DNA of 64,000 nucleotides, from NCBI RefSeq assembly GCF_001887355.1, contig NZ_MPIN01000017.1, positions 124,001-188,000 on the forward strand, written 5' to 3'. This stretch comes from Cystobacter ferrugineus (lineage in GTDB: Bacteria > Myxococcota > Myxococcia > Myxococcales > Myxococcaceae). Below are positions 17,123 through 25,911 of this stretch, in pieces. Both the position numbers and the translations under genes were made by a program. Each line of letters starts with the position of its first letter. The first letter of the stretch is position 1. The notes beneath the pieces are model-generated. The model ran no database searches. It worked only from the letters and a program-made list of their open reading frames with translations, and was not told where the DNA came from.

Positions 17123-20080
17123 CTACCCGTCGTTGGGGCGCTCGGCCAGCCACGCCTGGACCTGGGCGCGCAGTGCCTCGGTGCCCGAGCGCTCCAGCGT
17201 GTGCTCGGCCTCGCGGGCCAACAGACGGGCGCGGGACGAGTCCGGGTGCGTCTCCCACAGGGCGCGGGCCAGGGCGAAGCGGGTCTCGGCGAGGGCCTCG
17301 GGAGGTACGGTGTGGGTGGAGCGCAGCACGAGGGCGCGCTCCAGGGGCGCGAGGGCCTCGGGGGCGCGGCCCAGCTTCAACAACGCCTCGCCCTGGCCGG
17401 TGAGGGGCGCGGCCAGCTCCGGGTGCTGGGGGCCCAGGGCGCGCTCGCGCAGGCGCAGGGCGCGGGTGAAGAGCGTCAGGGCCTCTCCGGGACGTCCCTG
17501 AGCCACGAGCACCCGCCCCAGGGTGGTGCAGGGCTGGGCGGTGTCGGGGTGCTCGGGTCCCCGCGCCCGCTCCGACGCCTCCACCGCCCGGCGCAACACC
17601 CGCCGCGCCTCCTCGCCCTGTCCCGCGTGCCACAGGGCCGCGCCCAGGGCGTCCAGCGCCGTCGCCTGGAAGGGGTGGTGGGGCGGCAGGCTGCGCGCCA
17701 CGATGTCCACGCCCTGTCGCAGCGCGGTGAGCGCCTCGGTGGGACGGTCCAGGGCGCTCAAGGAGCCACCGATACTCACCAGGGCGGTGCCCACGCGCGG
17801 GTGCTCCGCGCCGAGCGTCTGGATGAAGGCCGCGTGCGCGCGCAGGTTCTCCGCCAGCGCCTCCGCGTGCCGCCCCTGGGCCGAGAGCGCGAGGCCCAAC
17901 CGGCGCAGCACGATGGCGCCCTCGGGGCTCTCCAGGGCGGAGGCCTTCTCCAGCTCGGCGAGGGCCTTGAGTTGGGAGGCCTCGGCGGCGAGCGGATCCC
18001 CCTGGGCGGCGTACACGAGTCCGTGGGCGCTCTCGAGCTCCGCGAGCAGCCGGCCCTGGCGCCGGGTGCGTGAGAGCAGGGCGCGCGCCTGCTGATACCA
18101 GTCATGCCCGTCCTGGGCGCGCGCGGCGTCGTAGGCGACGAGCCGGGTGAGGGTCACCAGGGCCTCGGCGCGCACCTCGTCCAGACCCACCTCGTCCGCC
18201 GTCCACGCCGCCTCGCGCAGGGTGCGCTCGGCCTGGGCATTCCCCGCGATGAGCTGCTGCCGTCCCAGCTCCAGCAGGGCCTCGGCCTTCAAGGGCGCAT
18301 CCCCCTGGACGCGGGCCTCGCCCGCCAGGGTGGTGGCCGCGGAGAGCCCGGCGACGTACTGGCCGGCGAGGCGCAGCGCGCGGGCGCGCGCGAGCTGGGT
18401 ATAGCCCCCCTCCAGGTGGGCGGGCCTGCCCGTGTCCCGGGGCGCCGGGGCGGGCGCGGGGACGCCGTCCACCGAAGCGCAGGGGCCGAGTTCGGACAGG
18501 CCGCGCACGGCTTCCACGGCGTGCTCCACCACGGCGCTGTCCGCCTCGGCGAGCAGCCCGGTGAGGGCCTTGAGTTCGGAGCGCCGGCGCTCGAGGCAGG
18601 CGGTGTGCACGGCGAAGCGCTCCTCGGACGTCTCGCCGCGCAGGCGCGTGGCCTCACAGGCCTGGCGCTGCTGGTCCATCCAGGCGGAGGCATAGGTGTC
18701 CAGTGCGCGCTTCACACCAGTCCACGCGTCGGCCGCGTAGGGCTGGCCGGTGGCGAGCAGGGCCCGGCGCACGGCCTCCTGGCGCGGCGCGTCCCACACG
18801 CCGTTCATCCGGCTGGTCACGTCCTGGCAGAGGCTCTGCTCCTGGTGCCACTGGCCCACGGCGCCGGCCACCACCGCGCCGAGGAAGACCACGGCCACGG
18901 CGGCGAGCACCTGGCGCCAGCGCCGCGCGCGCGGCTCGCCCTGGAGCACCTCGAGCAGCTCCTCCATGGAGGCATAGCGCTGCTCGGGCCGCGGGCTCAA
19001 CCCCCGGAGAATCACCTGCCGCACCCAGCCCGGCACGTCCGAGTCCCGGGGCACGGGACGCAGCCGGCCCTCCAGCGTGGCGCGCGCGAGCGACGCGGCG
19101 CCGTTGCCCTCGAAGGCGTGCTCCCCGTACAGGGCGTAGTGCAGCGTGGCGCAGAAGCTGAATTGATCCGCGTGGCCGGTGAGGGGCTCGTGGCGGTACT
19201 GCTCGGGGGCCATGTAGCCCGGGGTGCCCATGATGAGGCCGGCGCGCGTGACCGGCGTCTCCAGGGGCTCGCGGGTGTTCAGACAGGCGAAGGCGTCCGC
19301 GTCGGGCACGGGCGGCTCGGTGCCGAGCAGCGCGCCGAGGTCCACCGGCACGGGGGCGCGGGAGGAGCCCGTGCCCTGCTCGCACGCGAGTCCGAAGTCA
19401 TAGACGAGCACGCGTCCGTCGCGGCCCACCAGCACGTTGTCCGGCTTGAAGTCGCGGTGGACGAGCCCCGCGGCATGGGCGGCGGCGAGCCCCTCGCCGG
19501 CCTGGGCGAGCACCCGCAGCACCTCGCGCCAGGGCCGCCTGGCTTCCTTGAGCCACTGCCGCAGGGTGCTGCCCTCCACGTGCTCCAGGGCGATGAAGAC
19601 GCGGTCACCGTGCTCGCCGATGTCGTAGACGGGCAGCACGTGCGGGTGGGACAGGCGCGCCATGGACTGCGCCTCGCGCATCAGCCGCAGCCGGGCCTTG
19701 CCGGGGTTCTGTCCCTCGCCTCCGGGCAGGAGCAACTTGAGCGCCACGCGCCGGTTGAGCTGCGGATCGAACGCCGCGTACACCTCGCCCATACCGCCCG
19801 TGCCCAGGCGCTCCAGCACCAGGTAGCGTCCCACCCCGGTGCCCCGGGTGAGCGGCTCGGGCTCGACGCGCACCAGTGGCGCCAGGGGCTCCGGAGGGCC
19901 GACCACGCGTGTGGGTTCCTCTTCTCCCAGTTGCATCGCCTTCTGGGCGCGCTCCAGCTCCTCTTCCAGCACGTCCATCGCGCCGTCGAGCTGACCTTTG
20001 CCGTCGTCCAGGCGCTCGGGACCCTCGGCTTCGGACCGGGCCTCCTGCTCTACTGGCTGTGACGGTTCAAGACGCTCCAC
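17123..20080 (-). CDS. Ser/Thr protein kinase with transmembrane segment and TPR sensor domain
   Basis: About 985 residues. Hanks-type kinase at roughly 85-370: glycine loop GTGGMGEVY, the Lys of VALKLL, catalytic loop HRDFKPDN and DFG are all intact, and APEQ is present, so it should be active. A single membrane helix (VLAAVAVVFLGAVVAGAVG) follows, then a long region of TPR units to the C-terminus. This kinase-TM-TPR layout is common in myxobacterial signalling. The start is chosen at the GTG (20080) with AGGGAGAG 5-6 nt upstream; an in-frame ATG at 20113 has a poorer site. A TPR protein gene follows immediately. Confidence 0.9.
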   Translation of the reverse strand: MERLEPSQPVEQEARSEAEGPERLDDGKGQLDGAMDVLEEELERAQKAMQLGEEEPTRVVGPPEPLAPLVRVEPEPLTRGTGVGRYLVLERLGTGGMGEVYAAFDPQLNRRVALKLLLPGGEGQNPGKARLRLMREAQSMARLSHPHVLPVYDIGEHGDRVFIALEHVEGSTLRQWLKEARRPWREVLRVLAQAGEGLAAAHAAGLVHRDFKPDNVLVGRDGRVLVYDFGLACEQGTGSSRAPVPVDLGALLGTEPPVPDADAFACLNTREPLETPVTRAGLIMGTPGYMAPEQYRHEPLTGHADQFSFCATLHYALYGEHAFEGNGAASLARATLEGRLRPVPRDSDVPGWVRQVILRGLSPRPEQRYASMEELLEVLQGEPRARRWRQVLAAVAVVFLGAVVAGAVGQWHQEQSLCQDVTSRMNGVWDAPRQEAVRRALLATGQPYAADAWTGVKRALDTYASAWMDQQRQACEATRLRGETSEERFAVHTACLERRRSELKALTGLLAEADSAVVEHAVEAVRGLSELGPCASVDGVPAPAPAPRDTGRPAHLEGGYTQLARARALRLAGQYVAGLSAATTLAGEARVQGDAPLKAEALLELGRQQLIAGNAQAERTLREAAWTADEVGLDEVRAEALVTLTRLVAYDAARAQDGHDWYQQARALLSRTRRQGRLLAELESAHGLVYAAQGDPLAAEASQLKALAELEKASALESPEGAIVLRRLGLALSAQGRHAEALAENLRAHAAFIQTLGAEHPRVGTALVSIGGSLSALDRPTEALTALRQGVDIVARSLPPHHPFQATALDALGAALWHAGQGEEARRVLRRAVEASERARGPEHPDTAQPCTTLGRVLVAQGRPGEALTLFTRALRLRERALGPQHPELAAPLTGQGEALLKLGRAPEALAPLERALVLRSTHTVPPEALAETRFALARALWETHPDSSRARLLAREAEHTLERSGTEALRAQVQAWLAERPNDG

Positions 20081-20113
20081 GCGGCTCTCCCTGGGAACGG
20101 AAGGTATCCTCAT

Positions 20114-20464
20114 GCGGACGGCTTCATTGGATTGTTGCGGGTATATGGAAGAGAAAGGTCTGGGAAACGGGGCTCCTGAACGAGGAGGAACGTTCTACAG
20201 CGCGTCACATTCGGAACCCAGGATGTATCCACGGCATGTGACTGGCGTATGGACTCCCGGTGACAGCCCCCCAAGCACACCCTACTTCTAATGGAAGGTC
20301 GACAGGCCCGCTCGCCAAACACGTTAGGGGGCGAGATGGCAACCCAAAGGGCAACTGAGTGCAGGGCGGGCGCGGAAGGTCGGGAGTGAGGTTCTCCGGC
20401 CGCTGTTGAGCGCGCGATCTAGTCTGCGCCCCCTTTCATCTGCGCCAGACCCTTCCGAGGAGCC
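20114..20464. other. Divergent intergenic region between the receptor kinase and amidohydrolase genes
   Basis: No gene. It must hold two divergent promoters. Visible dyads: GTCACAT (20204-20210) with ATGTGAC (20236-20242), and CTCGCC (20311-20316) with GGCGAG (20330-20335). The first could be a regulator site; neither matches a motif I can name. Confidence 0.3.
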
Positions 20465-23400
20465 GTGGTGATTCGAACCCGTCTGTCCTGCCTCGCGCTG
20501 CTGCTCACGAGCGCGTTGCCTCTGTCCGTTCGCGCGCAAGCGCCGGCATCCGTCCCTGCCCCCGTCCCCGTCCCCGTCCCCCTTCCCCTGCCGTTGCCGG
20601 GCAAGCCCGACGCGCCCCGCTGGGACGTGAACGCCCCGGGCTTTCCCGAGCACACGGTGCAGCTCGACGTCACCGAGGGCACGTGGATGAGCGTGGACGT
20701 GAGCCCGAAGGGGGACGAGCTCGTCTTCGATCTGCTGGGCGACCTCTACGCGCTGCCCATCGCGGGGGGCGAGGCCCGGGCGCTCACGAGTGGAACCGCC
20801 TGGGACATGCAGCCGCGCTACAGCCCGGACGGGCAGTTCATCGCCTTCACGAGCGACCGGGGCGGCGGCGACAACCTCGTCGTGATGAAGCGCGACGGGA
20901 GCGAGCCCACGGCGGTGACGCAGGAGTCGTTCCGCCTGCTCAACAGCCCCGCGTGGTCGCCGGACGGCCAGTTCCTCATCGCGCGCAAGCACTACACGGC
21001 GCGGCGCTCGCTGGGCGCGGGAGAGATCTGGATGTACCACCGCTCGGGCGGCGAGGGCGTGCAGCTCACCGAGCGTCCCAATGAGCAGAAGGACGTGGGC
21101 GAGCCCGCGTTCTCTCCGGACGGCAAATACATCTATTACAGCCAGGACATCACGCCCGGCCCGGTGTTCGAGTACAACAAGGACCCGAGCGGCGAAATCT
21201 ATGTCATCCAACGGCTGAACCTGGACACGCGGAAGACGGAGCGCTTCGTGTCGGGGCCGGGAGGCTCCATCCGGCCCACGCCGTCGCCGGATGGCAAGTC
21301 ATTGGCCTTCATCCGCCGGGTGCGGGGCAAGAGCGTGCTGTACGTGGCGGACGTGGTGAGCGGCGCCGAGCGTCCCCTGTTCGACGGGCTCGACCGGGAC
21401 ATGCAGGAGACGTGGGCCATCCACGGCGTCTACCCGGCGATGGCGTGGACGCCCGACAACCGCTCGCTGGTGTTCTGGGCGGGCGGTGGGCTGCGGCGCA
21501 TCGACGTGGCGACGAAGAAGGTGACGCCCATTCCCTTCCACGTGAAGGGCACGCGCACCGTCTACGAGGCGCTGCGCTTTGCCCAGCAGGTGGCGCCCGA
21601 CACCTTCCCGGTGAAGATGCTGCGCTGGGTGCAGGTGTCGCCCAAGGGCGACAAGGTGGTGTACCAGGCGCTGGGCCACCTGTACGTGAGGGATCTGCCC
21701 AACGGCACGCCCCGGCGGCTCACGAGGCAGACGGAGCACGCGGAACTCTACCCGTCGTTCTCCCGCGATGGCCGGAGCATCGTCTACACGACGTGGGACG
21801 ACGAGAAGTTCGGCACCATCCGGGTGGTGCCGGTGACGGGCGGCGAGGGGCGGGTGGTGTCCACGGGGCCGGGGCACTACGCGGAGCCCGCGCTGTCGCC
21901 GGATGGCAAGACGCTCGTCTACCGCGCGCTGGGCGGAGGCTATCTGCGCAGCGGCCTCTACAGCCGGGAGCGGGGCTTGTTCGTGATGCCTTTGGCCGGG
22001 GGCACGCCGCGCCGGCTGGTGGAGGACGGCGAGCAGCCGCACTTCGGAGTGGGCTCGGAGCGGGTGTTCTTCCTGGAGGTGTCGCAGCGCGAGAAGGATG
22101 ACGAGCGCGCGCTCAAGAGCATCCGCCTGGACGGCACCGAGCCGCGCACGCACCTGACGAGCGACGAGGCGACGGAGTACCGCGTGTCGCCGGACGAGAA
22201 GTGGGTGGCCTTCCGGGAGAACTTCAACGCGTTCATCATGGCGCTGCCGCGCGGGCCGAAGGCGGCGGTGGCGAGCCCCGAGACGAAGGCGCTGCCGGTG
22301 AGCCGCGTGTCGCGCGACGCGGGCGAGTGGCTGCACTGGTCCGGGGACGGCAAGCGGCTGCACTGGGCGCTCGGGCCCGAGCTGTACACGCGCGAGCTCA
22401 AGGACAGCTTCCGCTTCATGGCGGGCGCGCCCCAGACGCTGCCGGAGCTCGCGGCCAAGGGGCTCAACATCGCCTTCGAGGCGAAGACGGACGCGCCCAC
22501 GGGCACGGTGGCGCTGGTGGGCGGCCGCGTCATCACCCTCAAGGGGGACGAGGTCATCGAGGACGGCGTGGTGGTGGTGAAGGGCAACCGGCTGCTGGCG
22601 GTGGGTCCGCGGAGCCAGGTGACGGTGCCCGCGGGGGCCCGGGTGGTGGACGTGAAGGGCAAGACGATCATCCCGGGCCTGGTGGACGTGCACTGGCACG
22701 GCTCCATGGAGGACGACGGCATCCTGCCGGAGCAGAACTGGAAGCTGTTGTCCTCGCTCGCCTACGGGGTGACGACGATCCACGATCCGTCGAACGACAC
22801 GGGCGCCATCTTCGCCACGAGCGAGCTGGTGCGCTCGGGCGGCATGGTGGGGCCGCACGTGTACTCCACGGGCACCATCCTGTACGGCGCTTCGGGAGCG
22901 TTCCGCGCGCCCATCGACACGCTGGAGGACGCGCGCAGCCACCTGCGGCGCATGAAGGCGGTGGGAGCCTTCAGCGTGAAGAGCTACAACCAGCCGCGGC
23001 GGGATCAGCGGCAGAAGGTGCTCAAGGCGGCGCGCGAGCTGGAGATGATGGTGGTGCCCGAGGGCGGCTCGCTCTACCACCACAACATGAGCATGGTGGT
23101 GGATGGGCACACGGGCATCGAGCACTCGCTGCCGGTGGCCCAGGCCTACGAGGACGTGCGCCAGCTCTGGTCGGGCACGCAGGTGGGCTACACCCCCACG
23201 CTCATCGTGGCCTACGGCGGCATCATGGGGGAGAACTACTGGTACGCGAAGACGAAGGTGTGGGATGACGAGCGGCTGCTCTCGTTCGTTCCCCGGCGCA
23301 TCGTGGACGCGAGAAGCCGGCGGCGGGTGGACGCGCCCGACGAGGAGTACGGCCACGTCCAGACGGCCGAGGTGGCCAGGGCGCTCAATGACCGGGGCGT

Positions 23401-23782
23401 GAGCGTGCAGCTCGGCGCGCACGGCCAGCGCGAGGGCCTGGGCGCGCACTGGGAGCTGTGGATGTTCGCCCAGGGCGGCATGACCCCCATGCAGGCGCTC
23501 CGGGCGGCGACGCTCTCGGGCGCGCGCTACCTCGGGCTGGACAAGGACATCGGCTCGCTGGAGCCCGGCAAGCTCGCGGACCTGGTGGTGCTGGATGCCA
23601 ATCCCCTGGAGGATCTGCGCCAGAGCACGTCCATCCGCTACACCATGGTGGGCGGACGGCTCTATGACGCGAAGACGCTCGACGAGGTGGGCGCCTCACG
23701 CAAGCGCGAGCCCCTCTACTTCCAGCGCGAGGGGCAGGGCGCCTGGGGTCCGTCCTCGTCCTGGGGAACCCACCAGGACTGA
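20465..23782 (+). CDS. Secreted TolB-like beta-propeller / amidohydrolase fusion
   Basis: 1105 residues. A signal peptide (ending near VRAQA) is followed by a Pro-Val/Pro-Leu run, then TolB/WD40-like propeller repeats (SPDGQFIAF, SPDGKYIYY, SPDGKSLAF and others, about 70-650), then an amidohydrolase domain (about 680-1080) with the HxH metal motif (His743, His745 in VDVHWHG), a later HTGIEHS and the C-terminal DANPLEDL segment. Predicted periplasmic or secreted metal-dependent hydrolase; substrate unknown, possibly peptides or cyclic amides. The start is GTG (20465 or 20468) after CGAGGAG. Family layout is known in other proteobacteria. Confidence 0.9.
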   Translation: MVIRTRLSCLALLLTSALPLSVRAQAPASVPAPVPVPVPLPLPLPGKPDAPRWDVNAPGFPEHTVQLDVTEGTWMSVDVSPKGDELVFDLLGDLYALPIAGGEARALTSGTAWDMQPRYSPDGQFIAFTSDRGGGDNLVVMKRDGSEPTAVTQESFRLLNSPAWSPDGQFLIARKHYTARRSLGAGEIWMYHRSGGEGVQLTERPNEQKDVGEPAFSPDGKYIYYSQDITPGPVFEYNKDPSGEIYVIQRLNLDTRKTERFVSGPGGSIRPTPSPDGKSLAFIRRVRGKSVLYVADVVSGAERPLFDGLDRDMQETWAIHGVYPAMAWTPDNRSLVFWAGGGLRRIDVATKKVTPIPFHVKGTRTVYEALRFAQQVAPDTFPVKMLRWVQVSPKGDKVVYQALGHLYVRDLPNGTPRRLTRQTEHAELYPSFSRDGRSIVYTTWDDEKFGTIRVVPVTGGEGRVVSTGPGHYAEPALSPDGKTLVYRALGGGYLRSGLYSRERGLFVMPLAGGTPRRLVEDGEQPHFGVGSERVFFLEVSQREKDDERALKSIRLDGTEPRTHLTSDEATEYRVSPDEKWVAFRENFNAFIMALPRGPKAAVASPETKALPVSRVSRDAGEWLHWSGDGKRLHWALGPELYTRELKDSFRFMAGAPQTLPELAAKGLNIAFEAKTDAPTGTVALVGGRVITLKGDEVIEDGVVVVKGNRLLAVGPRSQVTVPAGARVVDVKGKTIIPGLVDVHWHGSMEDDGILPEQNWKLLSSLAYGVTTIHDPSNDTGAIFATSELVRSGGMVGPHVYSTGTILYGASGAFRAPIDTLEDARSHLRRMKAVGAFSVKSYNQPRRDQRQKVLKAARELEMMVVPEGGSLYHHNMSMVVDGHTGIEHSLPVAQAYEDVRQLWSGTQVGYTPTLIVAYGGIMGENYWYAKTKVWDDERLLSFVPRRIVDARSRRRVDAPDEEYGHVQTAEVARALNDRGVSVQLGAHGQREGLGAHWELWMFAQGGMTPMQALRAATLSGARYLGLDKDIGSLEPGKLADLVVLDANPLEDLRQSTSIRYTMVGGRLYDAKTLDEVGASRKREPLYFQREGQGAWGPSSSWGTHQD
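20556..20597 (+). repeat. Short tandem repeat coding a Pro-Val run
   Basis: Repeats of CCCGTC (some CCCCTT variants) within the amidohydrolase gene encode alternating Pro-Val and Pro-Leu just after the signal peptide. Its length may vary between strains by slippage without breaking the frame, because the unit is six bases. Confidence 0.6.
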
Positions 23783-23811
23783 GCCCGGCGGGAGTGGTGG
23801 GCGCGCCGGGC
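23783..23811. terminator. Hairpin between convergent genes
   Basis: GCCCGGCG (23783-23790) and CGCCGGGC (23804-23811) form an 8-bp GC stem with a 13-nt loop exactly between two converging stop codons. No T run follows, so any terminator role for both strands is inferred from position. Confidence 0.45.
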
Positions 23812-23825
23812 CGCTTCCCGGCGCG

Positions 23826-24992
23826 TCACCACCCGAGTCCCGTCTGGGTCTGGATGAGATTGCCCAGAGCCTCGGCCATGCGCTGGTGCTCCTCGGCGGT
23901 GGGGTGCCAGTCCTCGCCGTAGGAGCCGCTCGAGGCGGGCGGATGGGCCATGTAGAAGACGTTGGAGTCCACGAGCGACTCGACCATCTCCTTCACGTAC
24001 TGCTGGATGAGCGTCCAGTGCTGGCGGTCCTTGGGGTAGTAGTCACTCATCGTCGGACCGACGGTGCAGATGATCTTCGCGGAGGGGTAGTACCCGCTCA
24101 GCTCGCGGATGAAGTTCGCGTAGGCCTTCTTGAAGCTCTCGGGGTCCGGGGCGGTGGGGGTGTTGGTCTCATCGCGCACGGCGAAGTCGCTGACGCCCAG
24201 GTTGAGGATGATGACGTCGGGGACGTATCGGCGGGTGTCCCAGACTCTCTCCTCGCTGTCGTCGTCGGGATAGATGCGCTTGTAGCGCATGGGAAGGGTG
24301 TCCTCGGTGGAGCCGTCGGGGTTGCGTTGCACGCCCCGGTAGGACATGCACGTGGTGACGACCTGGGCATCGAACCGGCGGCCGAGGAGCGCTCCATAGG
24401 CCTTGGAGTTGTCCTCGTTCTTGGAGTGGTAGCCGGTGTTGGGCTCCGTGTTGTTGGGGGCCTTGATGCTCACCTCGTTGCCGTAGCCACAGGAGACGGT
24501 CTCGCCGATGACCTCGATGCGCCGCTCGGGGAGGGGAGGGGGATCCAACAGGACGCCCTGCACGCTGATGCCCCGGAACTGGATGGTGCCCGCGTAGGGC
24601 CCGGTGCGCTTGACGAACTCGATGGTGTGCTCACCCGGTTTCAGGCCGCGGATGCCCTTGATCAGCTCGCCATTCTTCGTCCGCGGGAGCTTGAGCACGG
24701 CGGTCTGCTTGCCATCGACGATGACGTTGACGAAGTTGGTGCGCTTGTCGTCGCCCGAGCCCTCGTCCTCGAAGGCCACGTCCACGCCGGTGCAGTCGCA
24801 GCGCAGGCGCACGGTCGTGCCAGGGTAGGTATACCGGAAGCCCTCGTCATCGACGAGCTGCATGCGCCCGATGAGTTGCAGCTTCGGGTCCATCGCGCCG
24901 TAGTCGTCCCACGGCAGGAACGGCTCGCAGCTCACCAGCAGGCTCACCAGGGCGGACGCCGCGACCCGCGCGGCCCCATGAAAGCGGTTCAT
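23826..24992 (-). CDS. SGNH/GDSL esterase-like lipoprotein (CE2 type) with altered active-site block
   Basis: 388 residues. Lipoprotein signal (SLLVSC, Cys22). An N-terminal beta-sandwich (about 35-150) and a C-terminal SGNH domain match carbohydrate esterase family 2 (deacetylases of plant-type polysaccharides). The nucleophile block, normally GDSITCGYG, reads GETVSCGYG at 163-171, so Thr165 replaces the catalytic Ser and Glu the Asp. Block III, normally GTNDF, reads GVSDF. The acid/base block DWHPT is intact. It may be weakly active, have shifted chemistry through Ser167, or be a binding protein. ATG at 24992 follows GAGGAGGAA. Confidence 0.82.
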   Translation of the reverse strand: MNRFHGAARVAASALVSLLVSCEPFLPWDDYGAMDPKLQLIGRMQLVDDEGFRYTYPGTTVRLRCDCTGVDVAFEDEGSGDDKRTNFVNVIVDGKQTAVLKLPRTKNGELIKGIRGLKPGEHTIEFVKRTGPYAGTIQFRGISVQGVLLDPPPLPERRIEVIGETVSCGYGNEVSIKAPNNTEPNTGYHSKNEDNSKAYGALLGRRFDAQVVTTCMSYRGVQRNPDGSTEDTLPMRYKRIYPDDDSEERVWDTRRYVPDVIILNLGVSDFAVRDETNTPTAPDPESFKKAYANFIRELSGYYPSAKIICTVGPTMSDYYPKDRQHWTLIQQYVKEMVESLVDSNVFYMAHPPASSGSYGEDWHPTAEEHQRMAEALGNLIQTQTGLGW

Positions 24993-25219
24993 TTCTCGTT
25001 CCTCCTCGGGCTGGAGCGGAAGTATCCCCCCCCGCCTTTCGTCTTGGAAGGACCCCTTCCGCTACCTCGCGGGGTGGAGTTGATCCGTCAGGACTCGCTC
25101 ATGGCGCCTCAGCGGGGAGCTGGCGGCCAGGCGTTCCACCGATGTGGCCAGTTCGGGTCTCAGTGAGCCGGGGCGGAGGATGAAGTGGCGCAGTTCGAGG
25201 CAGTGCTCCGGGAACCCGG

Positions 25220-25690
25220 TCAACTACCGGGCTTGTCCCTCTTATTTCTCTTCCGTCTGTCAGCACCAGTGCGCTCCGTGCGCGGTCGGCTTCGCTTGCT
25301 CGGTGAGGCCGGGCGGGTTGGTTGTTCCGCGGCATCCTTGGCAGGATCGAGGGTCCATGAGCCGCTTTCCCAATTCTTCAGCACTTGCGAGGCTTCGAAC
25401 GATACCAACCCCTTACCCTTCGCCGCTTCTTCAAGTATCGCGCGGGCCTCTGTCGTCCGGTATCGGAGCAAATACGCAGCGGCCGAGACCCGAACGTCCA
25501 TGCGAGGGTGAGTAAACAGGACGGTGAGCGCATCGCGCCCGACATCGCCATGTGCGGTCAACTTGCCGAATGCCGCTATGTATCGTTTGGCGTGTTTGTT
25601 GCCGGTCTTCGCGTCACCTTTCCAGACTGAGTCCGTCTGCGCGGCCACGTTCTCGGCGAACTCCGCAACAAGCTTCTCAAGCTCAGTCAC
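25220..25690 (-). CDS. DUF2019-type protein, possible immunity protein
   Basis: 156 residues. The first 110 form a HEAT-like helical domain (pattern DALTVLFTHPRMDVRVSAAAYLL) matching DUF2019, followed by a strongly basic Lys/Arg-rich tail. DUF2019 genes often sit directly after polymorphic-toxin genes. Its GTG start overlaps the stop of a short upstream frame, the arrangement expected of a toxin-immunity pair; here only a fragment of a possible toxin remains. Cytoplasmic by absence of a leader. Confidence 0.68.
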   Translation of the reverse strand: MTELEKLVAEFAENVAAQTDSVWKGDAKTGNKHAKRYIAAFGKLTAHGDVGRDALTVLFTHPRMDVRVSAAAYLLRYRTTEARAILEEAAKGKGLVSFEASQVLKNWESGSWTLDPAKDAAEQPTRPASPSKRSRPRTERTGADRRKRNKRDKPGS

Positions 25691-25815
25691 CAGATGCCCC
25701 TTGAAACGTTCTTGATGGCCAGCAAACCGGACTTGCGCTGGGCCTCATAGGATTGAGTGCTGAGCCACTGCCGCACGGTAATCCCGAGGACGATTCCGGG
25801 ATGAGGTGGGATTTC
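25687..25815 (-). pseudogene. Possible C-terminal remnant of a toxin-like gene
   Basis: A 42-residue frame (EIPPHPGIVL... to ...NVSRGIW) ends exactly at the DUF2019 start with a TGA/GTG overlap. It has no start codon near its beginning other than a late GTG, and the frame upstream is low-complexity antisense sequence of the M28 gene. It reads like the last part of a protein whose upstream portion is lost. Family not identified. Confidence 0.33.
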
Positions 25816-25911
25816 TCGCCACCGAGTCGTCCGGCGTGGCGAAGCGGGGCTTGCGAGCCGCCGCTCCGGGGACGAGAGTGAGAGCCCTCTTCTTGCCGCT
25901 GGAGTCTCGCC

